From positions 1 through 7,735 of the forward strand of contig JAGBWH010000210.1 in assembly GCA_017629925.1 (NCBI GenBank): DNA of 7,735 bases, in the 5' to 3' direction. This stretch comes from Clostridia bacterium. GTDB taxonomy: Bacteria; Bacillota; Clostridia; Oscillospirales; CAG-272. A program made the translations under genes and the position numbers. Below the pieces are notes generated by a model. The model ran no database searches, was not told the DNA's origin, and saw only the letters and a list, made by a program, of their open reading frames with translations. This document shows, piece by piece, positions 1 to 5,734 of the stretch. Each line of letters opens with the position of its first letter. Position 1 is the stretch's first letter.

Positions 1-432
1 AGTCCCAAATAGGATATCCACCCCTTCTGTTTGGAGCAATTCTTCGCACAAAATGGCAAACACATTGGCAGAAAATTGCACCTCGTAGCGTTGTTTTTTT
101 CGCGCTTCAAGGCTTTGATGCTCTCCCAGCCAAGCACTTGGAAATAAATCTTCAGCGCCATGCGAGATGGAAAGTTTCAGCAGTTCTTCCACAATGCCAA
201 AAGAGCATTGCCTGCCCATGCCATCGCATAGGGGCAAATAAATGGTGACAAGACCGAGCGTGGCAAGACCGCCTAAGGCATATTCTCGCTCTACCAAAAG
301 CGTTTTTGCGCCTGCGCGAACAGAGGCGAGGGCGGCAGAAATACCTGCAATACCCCCGCCTGCCACAATCACATCATAGCGACCGCGCACTTCTGTTGTG
401 CGGTTTTCTTTTATATAATGATGATTTTTCAT
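1..432 (-). CDS. FAD-dependent oxidoreductase, N-terminal 144 residues (3' end outside window)
   Basis: Reading from ATG at 432 to the window edge gives 144 open codons. The N-terminus carries a Rossmann dinucleotide-binding fold: YDVIVAGGGIAG at residues 19-30 has the GxGxxG fingerprint (G25, G27, G30), a helix follows, and the second beta strand ends in Glu (TLLVERE, 44-50). The following GGLATLGLVT (54-63) is typical of the FAD_oxidored family of flavoproteins, which are soluble redox enzymes of varied or unknown substrate. The substrate cannot be told from this fragment. The start is supported by AAGG (in AATAAGGCGATAA) just upstream, overlapping the stop codon of the preceding gene. Only 8 bases separate the two genes, so it is very likely co-transcribed with the spermidine-synthase-like gene. 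No break is seen; it is truncated only by the window. Confidence 0.85.
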   Translation of the reverse strand, partial: MKNHHYIKENRTTEVRGRYDVIVAGGGIAGISAALASVRAGAKTLLVEREYALGGLATLGLVTIYLPLCDGMGRQCSFGIVEELLKLSISHGAEDLFPSAWLGEHQSLEARKKQRYEVQFSANVFAILCEELLQTEGVDILFGT

Positions 433-440
433 TTATCGCC

Positions 441-2072
441 TTATTTTGTGATTTGCTCAAACAAAGATTTGAAGCCTTCTTCTTTGAATAACTGTTTGTA
501 GTAGTTGATTTCTTCGAAAATGTAGTCGTCAATGACGCGCATACCCAGCAGTTCCACAGGGGCTTTATCATCTGTGAGAATGTGGTCGCCCTTGGTGGCG
601 GGTTGAGCGTTGTTATAAATGGAGAAAGTGTAGTCATAGAAAGGCTTGTTCCAAAATTGGGATCGGCTTTGCACCAAATTGTCTTTCATGCGGTCGTGGT
701 CTGCCACAAACAGCAAACGGTTGCCGTTGGGGCATTGGTAAGAGAACGCATCACCATCTGCAAAAACATGGGTAATGGTTTCGGTGAGGTATTGGTTGAT
801 AGAGCCGGGTTTGTCCGACTGCATATTCATGTTGACAACCATTACACCACCTTCGGTAAGGTGATTTTTCACAGAGGTGAAAAACTCCACACTCGACATA
901 TGGAAGGGAATGGTAATATCTTGATAGGCGTCTACCAAAATCAGGTCATACTTTTTATCTGTGCGGTCGATGAAGGCTCTACCGTCTTCGGTGTGAGAGA
1001 TCACTTCTTCGGGCATCATGAAATCGGAGTAGGCAAGGTCAATGATTTTTTGGTCAATTTCCACGCCTTCTACGGTCACATCATCAAAGTAAGATACGCA
1101 ATGGGTGGCATAGGTGCCAGAGCCCGTACCCAAAATAAGCACGTCAAGATGCTCGCCACGTCTGACAGCGTCTGTCATAAGAGGCCCAACCAAGGCATAG
1201 CCATAGTAAAACCCTCTATCCATTTGGCCGTCTTTACGGCAAAGCGACTGAATACCAATCAGCACGTTGGTAGAGAGATACACGTGTGTATCGGTCTCGG
1301 ACACTTGCAGATAGTTATAAATGGACTCGTCTTCTCTCAAACTGCTATCCCAAAAGGCAAAGCCTGTGAGGGGCGCGATAAAGCCCGAGGCGATAATCAA
1401 AACAAAGCAGACAGCGGCTTTAATGACATTCTTCAGATGCTCTTTTTTTTTGTCGTGGTTTTCCTTTAGAGCAGAGATGAAATAGAGCAGAGAAAGCATC
1501 AGCAAAATAGAAGCGAATACCACAAAGGTCAAGGATGTACCAATGGTGGGGATGGTGATAAAGGTAGGGGTGAACGTACCGATAATGGAACCGATGGTGT
1601 TCAAAGCTTCCATGATACCTACTGTGCGCCCTGCGTTGTCGATGTTATTCATCGTGTAGCGAACAAGGGAGGGGGTAACCGTACCGAGGAGCATCAGCGG
1701 GAACACAAACAGCACCGCGCAAGATACAAACGCTGCCCATACCAGATAGTTTTGGGTAACGATCAATGCCATGACAAGCGCAATGCCCGCAATCACAAAT
1801 TTGCCTACCAGGGGAATGAGACCAATCCAAAGGGCGGCAATGGCAAGGCGAATGTAAAGACGGGTGGGGTCGGGGTTTTTGTCAGCCGCTTTGCCACCCC
1901 ACAGGTTGCCCAGCGCCATCGCAATCATGATGGTACCAATGATAATGGTCCAAACGATTTGTGAGGAGGAGAAATAGGGTGCAAGCAAGCGTGAAGCACC
2001 AATTTCCACCGCCATCAGAGACATACCTGCAAAAAACTCAGTCAGGTATAGAAACCATTTTTTCTGTAACAT
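441..2072 (-). CDS. Fused membrane transporter-like / spermidine-synthase-like protein
   Basis: 543 residues in two parts. Residues 1-240 are hydrophobic with about eight predicted membrane segments (roughly 8-28, 38-58, 74-92, 93-108, 110-133, 155-175, 180-201, 217-238). Residues about 250-520 form a Rossmann-type aminopropyl/methyltransferase domain: LGTGSG (314-319) at the nucleotide-loop position, VEGVEID (334-340) with the acidic residue that normally holds the ribose, EDGRAFI (362-368), and YDLILVDAYQD (375-385) at the position of the catalytic Asp of spermidine synthases. LTDDKAPVELL (499-509) is the C-terminal signature common in fused MFS/spermidine synthase proteins. The family is widespread, but its substrate is rarely proven, so polyamine synthesis is not assured. 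The start has an AAAGGAGAT site 8 bases upstream. It is the first gene of an operon with the flavoprotein. Confidence 0.88.
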   Translation of the reverse strand: MLQKKWFLYLTEFFAGMSLMAVEIGASRLLAPYFSSSQIVWTIIIGTIMIAMALGNLWGGKAADKNPDPTRLYIRLAIAALWIGLIPLVGKFVIAGIALVMALIVTQNYLVWAAFVSCAVLFVFPLMLLGTVTPSLVRYTMNNIDNAGRTVGIMEALNTIGSIIGTFTPTFITIPTIGTSLTFVVFASILLMLSLLYFISALKENHDKKKEHLKNVIKAAVCFVLIIASGFIAPLTGFAFWDSSLREDESIYNYLQVSETDTHVYLSTNVLIGIQSLCRKDGQMDRGFYYGYALVGPLMTDAVRRGEHLDVLILGTGSGTYATHCVSYFDDVTVEGVEIDQKIIDLAYSDFMMPEEVISHTEDGRAFIDRTDKKYDLILVDAYQDITIPFHMSSVEFFTSVKNHLTEGGVMVVNMNMQSDKPGSINQYLTETITHVFADGDAFSYQCPNGNRLLFVADHDRMKDNLVQSRSQFWNKPFYDYTFSIYNNAQPATKGDHILTDDKAPVELLGMRVIDDYIFEEINYYKQLFKEEGFKSLFEQITK

Positions 2073-2134
2073 ACTTTGCTATCTCCTTTGTTTTGGGTGT
2101 AATCAGCCATATGATATTGACATAAGGCACGTTC

Positions 2135-2163
2135 AGTGTATCATGTTTTTGACGCTTTTTCAA
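2135..2163 (-). promoter_or_regulatory. Sigma-A-type promoter of the spermidine-synthase-like operon
   Basis: On the minus strand, TTGAAA (2163-2158) and TACACT (2140-2135) are separated by exactly 17 bases. The implied start of transcription near 2128 leaves a leader of about 55 bases before the ATG at 2072. Seen directly in the sequence; activity is inferred. Confidence 0.65.
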
Positions 2164-2230
2164 CGGGGACACCGCCTCTTTTGGCAAAAACATCATCTCT
2201 TTTTGGTAGAACGTGTCTTTTATTCTTTAC

Positions 2231-2255
2231 CCAAATATTATATCCAATATTATAT
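2231..2255. repeat. AT-rich tandem direct repeat
   Basis: AATATTATAT occurs at 2234-2243 and 2246-2255, each preceded by CCAA or CCAAA, with a 12-base period. It lies upstream of the minus-strand promoter and just before the first hairpin array. It could be a protein-binding or easily melted site, or chance in AT-rich sequence. The stretch 2164-2296 otherwise shows no credible gene or structure. Confidence 0.4.
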
Positions 2256-2296
2256 AAGAAACTTTAAGGCTTGTCAAGGTGAAATTGAGAATTTTA

Positions 2297-2494
2297 GCGT
2301 GTTCTCCGAGCGTGTGAACACGCAATGAATTGCAACCTTGCGGCTGCATGAATTGAAATCATAGATTTCATGAATTGCCTGAGGCATGAATTGTGCCTTG
2401 CGGCACATTGGTTGCAATTCAATTCATGGAGGAGGCAGAATGCCGACGAGAAATCATGGCCAGTCCAATTCATGATGCGATAGCATCAATTCAT
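2297..2494. repeat. Hairpin array 1: seven mini-hairpins with ATGAATT / AATTCAT linkers
   Basis: Seven short inverted repeats follow one another: 2297-2323 (arms GCGTGTTC/GAACACGC), 2332-2347 (GCAACC/GGCTGC, loop TTGC), 2355-2369 (GAAATC/GATTTC, loop ATA), 2377-2385 (GCC/GGC), 2393-2406 (GTGCC/GGCAC, loop TTGC), 2434-2444 (GGCA/TGCC, loop GAA) and 2474-2487 (GATGC/GCATC, loop GATA). The first five are followed or separated by ATGAATT (2325-2331, 2348-2354, 2370-2376, 2386-2392). The right part has the reverse complement AATTCAT (2467-2473, 2488-2494). A perfect 12-base inverted repeat, TGAATTGCAACC at 2326-2337 and its complement at 2410-2421, encloses hairpins three to five. On the minus strand the TTGC loops read GCAA, a GNRA tetraloop, and the one mismatch at 2335/2344 becomes a G-U pair. 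No coding potential is evident. Confidence 0.8.
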
Positions 2495-2516
2495 TTATAC
2501 CATTTATAAAAAATCA

Positions 2517-2562
2517 GAGCAAGAATGGAAGGTTTTTTATCCTTTTATCCTTGCTCTTTTTT
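2517..2562 (+). terminator. Long terminator-like stem-loop between the two hairpin arrays
   Basis: Arms 2517-2532 and 2541-2556 pair over 16 positions with one A/C mismatch and two G-U pairs on the plus strand. The loop is 8 bases and T6 follows at 2557-2562. An A-run at 2509-2513 gives a T-run on the other strand as well, so it could work both ways. No plus-strand gene is recognised upstream, which makes its purpose unclear. Confidence 0.55.
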
Positions 2563-2564
2563 GC

Positions 2565-2583
2565 GGGAGGATGATATCCTCCC
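2565..2583. repeat. Isolated perfect hairpin between the arrays
   Basis: GGGAGGAT (2565-2572) and ATCCTCCC (2576-2583) form a perfect 8-base stem with the 3-base loop GAT. It sits immediately after the long terminator-like structure and has the same stem-plus-tiny-loop design as the arrays on either side, but lacks their linker. Confidence 0.7.
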
Positions 2584-2611
2584 CTACGATGATTGTCGCA
2601 AACATTCTGTC

Positions 2612-2772
2612 ATGCCCTTTGGGCATTTCATGTGGCGAAGCCACATTTCAAGCGCGAAGCGCATTTCACAAATCCCGCAAGGGATTTATTTCATTGCGTG
2701 TTCGCCTGTGGAGAACACGCTTCATCCCGCAAGGGATTTATATCGACGCGTGTTCGCCTTTTGCGAACACGC
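2612..2772. repeat. Hairpin array 2: seven mini-hairpins with ATTTCAT-type linkers
   Basis: The hairpins are 2612-2626 (ATGCCC/GGGCAT, loop TTT), 2631-2645 (TGTGGC/GCCACA, loop GAA), 2652-2662 (GCGC/GCGC, loop GAA), 2670-2687 (AAATCCC/GGGATTT, loop GCAA), 2696-2720 (GCGTGTTC/GAACACGC), 2724-2737 (ATCCC/GGGAT, loop GCAA) and 2748-2772 (GCGTGTTCGC/GCGAACACGC). The linkers are ATTTCAT at 2625-2631 and 2688-2694, ATTTCA at 2645-2650 and 2663-2668, and TTCAT at 2721-2725. The GAA and GCAA loops closed by G-C pairs are among the most stable small loops known. Bases 2672-2722 are repeated with a 52-base period at 2724-2774. The GCGTGTTC/GAACACGC arms also match the first hairpin of array 1, tying the two arrays to one repeat family. 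Confidence 0.82.
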
Positions 2773-2778
2773 TTTTTT
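2748..2778 (+). terminator. Terminator-like hairpin ending hairpin array 2
   Basis: A perfect 10-base stem (2748-2757 with 2763-2772), loop CTTTT, followed at once by T6 (2773-2778). This is a textbook plus-strand intrinsic terminator in form. It lies only 11 bases before the -35 element of the channel gene, so it would insulate that gene from any transcript entering from the left. Confidence 0.65.
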
Positions 2779-2789
2779 CGTGCCAAAGG

Positions 2790-2818
2790 TTGCAATTTGT
2801 GGTGGGCTATGCTATGAT
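2790..2818 (+). promoter_or_regulatory. Extended -10 promoter of the ion-channel operon
   Basis: TTGCAA (2790-2795), a 17-base spacer, and TATGAT (2813-2818) preceded by TGC, which makes an extended -10 element. Transcription would start near 2825, giving a leader of about 34 bases before the ATG at 2859. A second TATAAT at 2818-2823 is badly spaced from any -35 element. Confidence 0.65.
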
Positions 2819-2858
2819 ATAATAAAATAGAAAAGCCAAATATAGAGTAGGTGACTAT

Positions 2859-4220
2859 ATGAAAGAAAAATATCGCAAGCTAAAAGCTAACGTATATCGC
2901 GTGATTGGGCCGCCCGAGAAGGGAAACAAGGCGTCTGTTGTCTTTGAAATTGTTTTGAGCGTGTTGGTGTTTATTTCGTGTGGGGCGGTGTTTGTGGACT
3001 TGCTCCAACTGATGCCGAACTACCAACGAGAGCTGGAAATTTTTGAATATGTCGTTGTGGGCATTTTCATTTTGGAATATTTGGTCAGGGTGTGGACAAG
3101 CGAATTTGCTTATCCCGAATGCAAAAGCAAATTGGCGGCGGTAAAGGAATACATCACCTCTTTTGACTCCCTGATTGACCTGCTGTCAATTTTCTCTGTG
3201 TTGCTCAACGGCATTCCCAAAGAATTGGCGATTTTCAGGTTGGTGAAACTGCTCAAATTGGTGAAGCTCGTGCGACTGGTCAAGGTGGCAGGATATGTGC
3301 AAACCGACACCAAATTCCAAGCCAAAATGAAGAAAATCCAACGCCGTGTCAACGAAGTGATTGACAAAGGTGAGGAGCACGACCGCCTGTCGAAAATCTA
3401 TGATGTGCTCACCGTCCTCCTGATTTTGACCTCGGTGTCCTTTATTATCGTGGAAACGTTCCCCATCTCTCCTGCCGCACATCATGTGCTTTATGTGATT
3501 GAAATGGGGATTGCTTGCCTGTTTGCCATAGAGTATGTGCTCCGCGTGTGGACAGCGCCCATGGACTACCCCGAAATGCGACCGGACAAGGCGAGAATGA
3601 AATATATTTTCTCCTTTATGTCGCTGATAGATTTGCTTTCCATTGTGCCTGTGTTTGTGGCAGGATTGCCTAACGCCACGGGTATTTTGAAAATTTTTAA
3701 ACTCTGCAAAATATTGCGTCTCGTCAAAGCAAGCCGCTATCTAAGCGGTGTTGCAAACTTTGGTCGCGCCATTCAAGCCAAGAAAAAGCAAATTGTGCTG
3801 TCTTTTGTCTCCATTTGCGTGATGATTCTCATTTGCTCGGTGCTCATTTATTCGGTGGAGCATGACCTGCAACCTGAGGTGTTTACCAATGGGCTAAGCG
3901 GTATTGAGTATAGTGTCACGATTTTGGTGGAAGGGGAAACCGAAATGGCACCCATGACCACCTTTGGCAAAGCCATGTCTACCATCATGCTGCTGCTGGG
4001 CGGTTGTATGTTTGGTGTGCCTGTTGCCATTGTGGCTACGGGATTTGAAGATATGGTTGTGGAGCAAGCGGGCGATGAAAACGATGAGGCGATTTACACT
4101 GTTTTGCGCGCCTACGACAAGTTTAGCGACACCCAAAAGCAAAAAGCCGCCGCGTATATTCGCGCCGATCTCGAGAGTCTCTCGGAGGAGAATACGGATT
4201 TGCCCGAAGAGGACACCTGA
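2859..4220 (+). CDS. Voltage-gated-type ion channel with two tandem voltage sensors and one pore
   Basis: 453 residues, an integral membrane protein of the ion-transport superfamily. First sensor: S1 about 27-47, S2 60-81 with EYLVRVW (73-79), S3 98-117 with D103/D107, and S4 121-146 with R127, K130, K133, K136, R139 and K142 at every third residue. After a charged linker (147-178) a second complete sensor follows: S1 180-200, S2 with EYVLRVW (225-231), S3 with SLIDLLSIVPVF (255-266, D258), and S4 with K278, K281, K284, R287, K290 and R293. One pore follows: S5 309-333, pore helix about 344-356, S6 372-396. The filter position reads VEGETE (357-362) before P365 and GK (370-371), in place of the potassium signature TVGYGD. 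The acidic cytosolic tail is 397-453. Usual bacterial channels have one sensor of about 250-300 residues in total. An AGGTG site lies 5 bases before the start. The ion passed is unknown. Confidence 0.85.
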   Translation: MKEKYRKLKANVYRVIGPPEKGNKASVVFEIVLSVLVFISCGAVFVDLLQLMPNYQRELEIFEYVVVGIFILEYLVRVWTSEFAYPECKSKLAAVKEYITSFDSLIDLLSIFSVLLNGIPKELAIFRLVKLLKLVKLVRLVKVAGYVQTDTKFQAKMKKIQRRVNEVIDKGEEHDRLSKIYDVLTVLLILTSVSFIIVETFPISPAAHHVLYVIEMGIACLFAIEYVLRVWTAPMDYPEMRPDKARMKYIFSFMSLIDLLSIVPVFVAGLPNATGILKIFKLCKILRLVKASRYLSGVANFGRAIQAKKKQIVLSFVSICVMILICSVLIYSVEHDLQPEVFTNGLSGIEYSVTILVEGETEMAPMTTFGKAMSTIMLLLGGCMFGVPVAIVATGFEDMVVEQAGDENDEAIYTVLRAYDKFSDTQKQKAAAYIRADLESLSEENTDLPEEDT

Positions 4221-4237
4221 AAAAAGAAAGGTATACT

Positions 4238-4912
4238 ATGTTACAAGAAGAAAAAACCGCCTTTGTAAAGAAATGGGAAAACTATTGGTATCATTATAAA
4301 TGGCACACGATTGTAGCGATTTTTTTGGTGTTTGTCATTTTGATTTCTACCCTGCAATCTTGCAACCAAACTGAAGTAGGGGTTATTGCCATGTATGCAG
4401 GCCCAAAGACGCTTTCCACCAAGCAAATCCAGCAAATGGGCGCAACGTTGCGCAAAATTTCGGTCAAAAGCGGAAATGAAGACCTCGTCGCTGACATCTA
4501 CGATTACCCCATCGGTCTAAAACCGGGGGAGGGGCACGGGGGCGAGACAGGGAAAAACGTGGAAGTCTTTGATAATGAAATTATGGTAGGCAATGCGGTC
4601 ATTCTCTTTTTAAGCCCCGCCCTATATGAAAGGCTCAAAGAAAGCAATGGTGGCATTGTTCCCCTTGATCCGTATTTGCCCGAGCAGACGGAACACATTG
4701 TGTTTTATGACGAAAGCCATTTGGGCATCTATCTTTCCTCGCTGCCGCTCTATATGTCGGAGGGCTTTTGCGACTTACCTTCGGACACTTTGGTCTGTAT
4801 GCGGTCGGCGGTGTCTGTCAAAAATCTGTTTGAGCAGAAAAAAGCCCAAGAAAAATATCAGGAATATGTGCGCATGATGCCGAATTTACTGTCCTATGTG
4901 CCTGAGGGGTAA
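4238..4912 (+). CDS. Membrane-anchored extracytoplasmic protein of unknown function
   Basis: 224 residues. A short charged and aromatic N-terminus (KKWENYWYHYKWHT, 11-24) precedes a single hydrophobic segment (about 24-39), so the rest should lie outside the membrane. LQSC at 39-42 resembles a lipobox, but Gln at -2 is unusual, so lipoprotein processing is uncertain; C42, C178 and C187 are the only cysteines. The outer part is soluble in character, with a Gly-rich loop (GEGHGGETG, 97-105). The aromatic-rich YxYKWH entry to the membrane segment is, from memory, common in small proteins of clostridia, but I do not recognise a named family. The start has AAAGG 6 bases upstream. It lies 17 bases after the channel gene, so the two are probably co-transcribed; a role as channel partner is only a guess. 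Confidence 0.8.
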   Translation: MLQEEKTAFVKKWENYWYHYKWHTIVAIFLVFVILISTLQSCNQTEVGVIAMYAGPKTLSTKQIQQMGATLRKISVKSGNEDLVADIYDYPIGLKPGEGHGGETGKNVEVFDNEIMVGNAVILFLSPALYERLKESNGGIVPLDPYLPEQTEHIVFYDESHLGIYLSSLPLYMSEGFCDLPSDTLVCMRSAVSVKNLFEQKKAQEKYQEYVRMMPNLLSYVPEG

Positions 4913-4984
4913 CCACATCTTTTTTGTCGCATATACTGTAAGTGACCCTCACTTTAGGGTTAAAACAGAGCGGAAGGTTCAATG

Positions 4985-5059
4985 ATGAAAATTGTGGTGA
5001 TTCGTTCCCCAAAATGTCTCCGCCCTCTGCTTCGGCGGATGTTCAAATGCGGAAAATAA
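4985..5059 (+). CDS. spoVM: SpoVM-like stage V sporulation peptide (24 aa)
   Basis: An open frame of 24 codons starts MKIVVIRSPKCL and ends CGK. It aligns without gaps to the N-terminus of Bacillus subtilis SpoVM (MKFYTIKLPKFL): Pro9, Lys10, Leu12 and Arg17 coincide, and a basic residue stands at position 7. In B. subtilis this peptide is an amphipathic helix that lies on the convex outer forespore membrane and anchors SpoIVA for coat and cortex assembly. The window peptide has the same make-up: a hydrophobic start, Pro9, then a basic amphipathic part (R13, R17, R18, K21, K24). GGAAGG at 4972-4977 lies 7 bases before this ATG; an in-frame ATG at 4982 is too close to that site. CATATACT at 4930-4937 resembles a sigma-E -10 box (CATACAMT), but I see no good -35. 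The bidirectional terminator follows 2 bases after the stop. The C-terminus is two residues shorter than the B. subtilis peptide and has an unusual second Pro (P14) and two Cys. Confidence 0.72.
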   Translation: MKIVVIRSPKCLRPLLRRMFKCGK

Positions 5060-5060
5060 A

Positions 5061-5121
5061 ATAAAAATAGCCATTACCTACAATGCCTGAAGTTGGGGCG
5101 TTTGGTAATGGCTTTTATTTT
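5061..5121. terminator. Bidirectional intrinsic terminator between convergent genes
   Basis: AGCCATTACC (5069-5078) pairs perfectly with GGTAATGGCT (5104-5113). An inner stem, AATGCC (5082-5087) with GGCGTT (5097-5102), adds six pairs. The outside is A-rich on the left (5053-5067) and T-rich on the right (5113-5121), so each strand has a U-tract after the stem. It would end the channel/spoVM transcript and the minus-strand four-gene operon. Confidence 0.9.
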
Positions 5122-5131
5122 GTTTTGAAAA

Positions 5132-5734
5132 TTATGCTTTGGGGGTGTCCTCTGCATCATCTATGGGAGAGGGGACATTTTTTGCCACATCGTCTGCGGG
5201 AGAGGGCATCTCCTCTACTGCGGGCAACTCGGCTTTTTGCTCAAGGGCTTGGACTTGGGCTTGTTGCGCTTCGAGTAGTTCTGCGAGGCGTCTGAATTTT
5301 TTGAACTGACCAAGGAGCAGAGAAATCATCCAAACCACCACTAAAAGTGTGAGCAAAACGATGAGCTCTGCCACGAGTCGAATATAGGCATCTGCGAGCC
5401 ATTTATACTCGTTTCCGCCCACAAGTAAAAGCAGTTTTTTAGAATCTAAAAGGTTAAAAAGGGGAATACTAAGAAGTAGCATATCGGCGGCTAAAAACAC
5501 ACCAAGCGGGAAGGCGAATTTACTGCAATGCCACCTGTCACGAAAGAGTTTTGTGAGGAAAAAGAACCCCACAATCGAGGCAAGACACAGCGCCCCTAAC
5601 CAAATATTAGGCGTTTTACCTGCATTTTGTGACACAAAACAAGAGGCTACAAGCACAAACGGACCAACAAAACCGAGCAAAACATAAAGAACCCCCCCTA
5701 AAAATCCGCAAATAAAGAGGAGTGTCTTTTTCAT
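5132..5734 (-). CDS. Four-pass membrane protein with C-terminal coiled coil, unknown function
   Basis: 200 residues from ATG at 5734. A longer frame opens at 5767, but the 5734 start is preferred: its ATG overlaps the TGA of the upstream gene (ATGA), AAAGGA lies about 9 bases before it, and MKKTLLFICGFL makes a natural membrane entry. Predicted membrane segments are about 4-33, 44-62, 73-95 and 121-142. After FKKFRR comes a heptad-like, Gln/Glu/Leu-rich helix (about 147-170), then an acidic, proline-containing tail with an imperfect repeat, PSPADD (177-182) and PSPIDD (188-193). No family is recognised. It is the last gene of the operon, so a role alongside the signal-peptidase-like and PqqD-like proteins is possible but unproven. 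Confidence 0.82.
   Translation of the reverse strand: MKKTLLFICGFLGGVLYVLLGFVGPFVLVASCFVSQNAGKTPNIWLGALCLASIVGFFFLTKLFRDRWHCSKFAFPLGVFLAADMLLLSIPLFNLLDSKKLLLLVGGNEYKWLADAYIRLVAELIVLLTLLVVVWMISLLLGQFKKFRRLAELLEAQQAQVQALEQKAELPAVEEMPSPADDVAKNVPSPIDDAEDTPKA

Noticed and set aside
582..1469. Long plus-strand open frame (295 codons) opposite the spermidine-synthase-like gene
   Set aside because: It is antisense to a gene with clear domain motifs on the minus strand, has no ribosome site, and its translation shows no recognisable domain.
2143..2328. Plus-strand open frame of 61 codons upstream of array 1
   Set aside because: Its start lies inside the minus-strand promoter, it lacks a ribosome site and it runs into the first hairpin.
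2297..2778. CRISPR array
   Set aside because: The repeated part is only about 7 bases, spacing is irregular (9-27 bases), and the intervening units are themselves palindromes, unlike repeat-spacer arrays.
2525..2830. Three overlapping plus-strand open frames (74-101 codons) in the divergent region
   Set aside because: They run through hairpin array 2, and their translations merely reflect the repeats (recurring R-K-G-F-I and G-E-H-A strings). None has a ribosome site.
3964..4299. Plus-strand open frame of 111 codons overlapping the channel gene end and the next gene
   Set aside because: It is a frame-shifted shadow of the S6 region and tail of the channel, and both in-frame genes have their own ribosome sites.
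5019..5039. Hairpin TCCGCC/GGCGGA as another repeat or a terminator
   Set aside because: It lies inside the spoVM-like coding sequence and has no T-run; it is probably a by-product of Arg- and Leu-rich codons.
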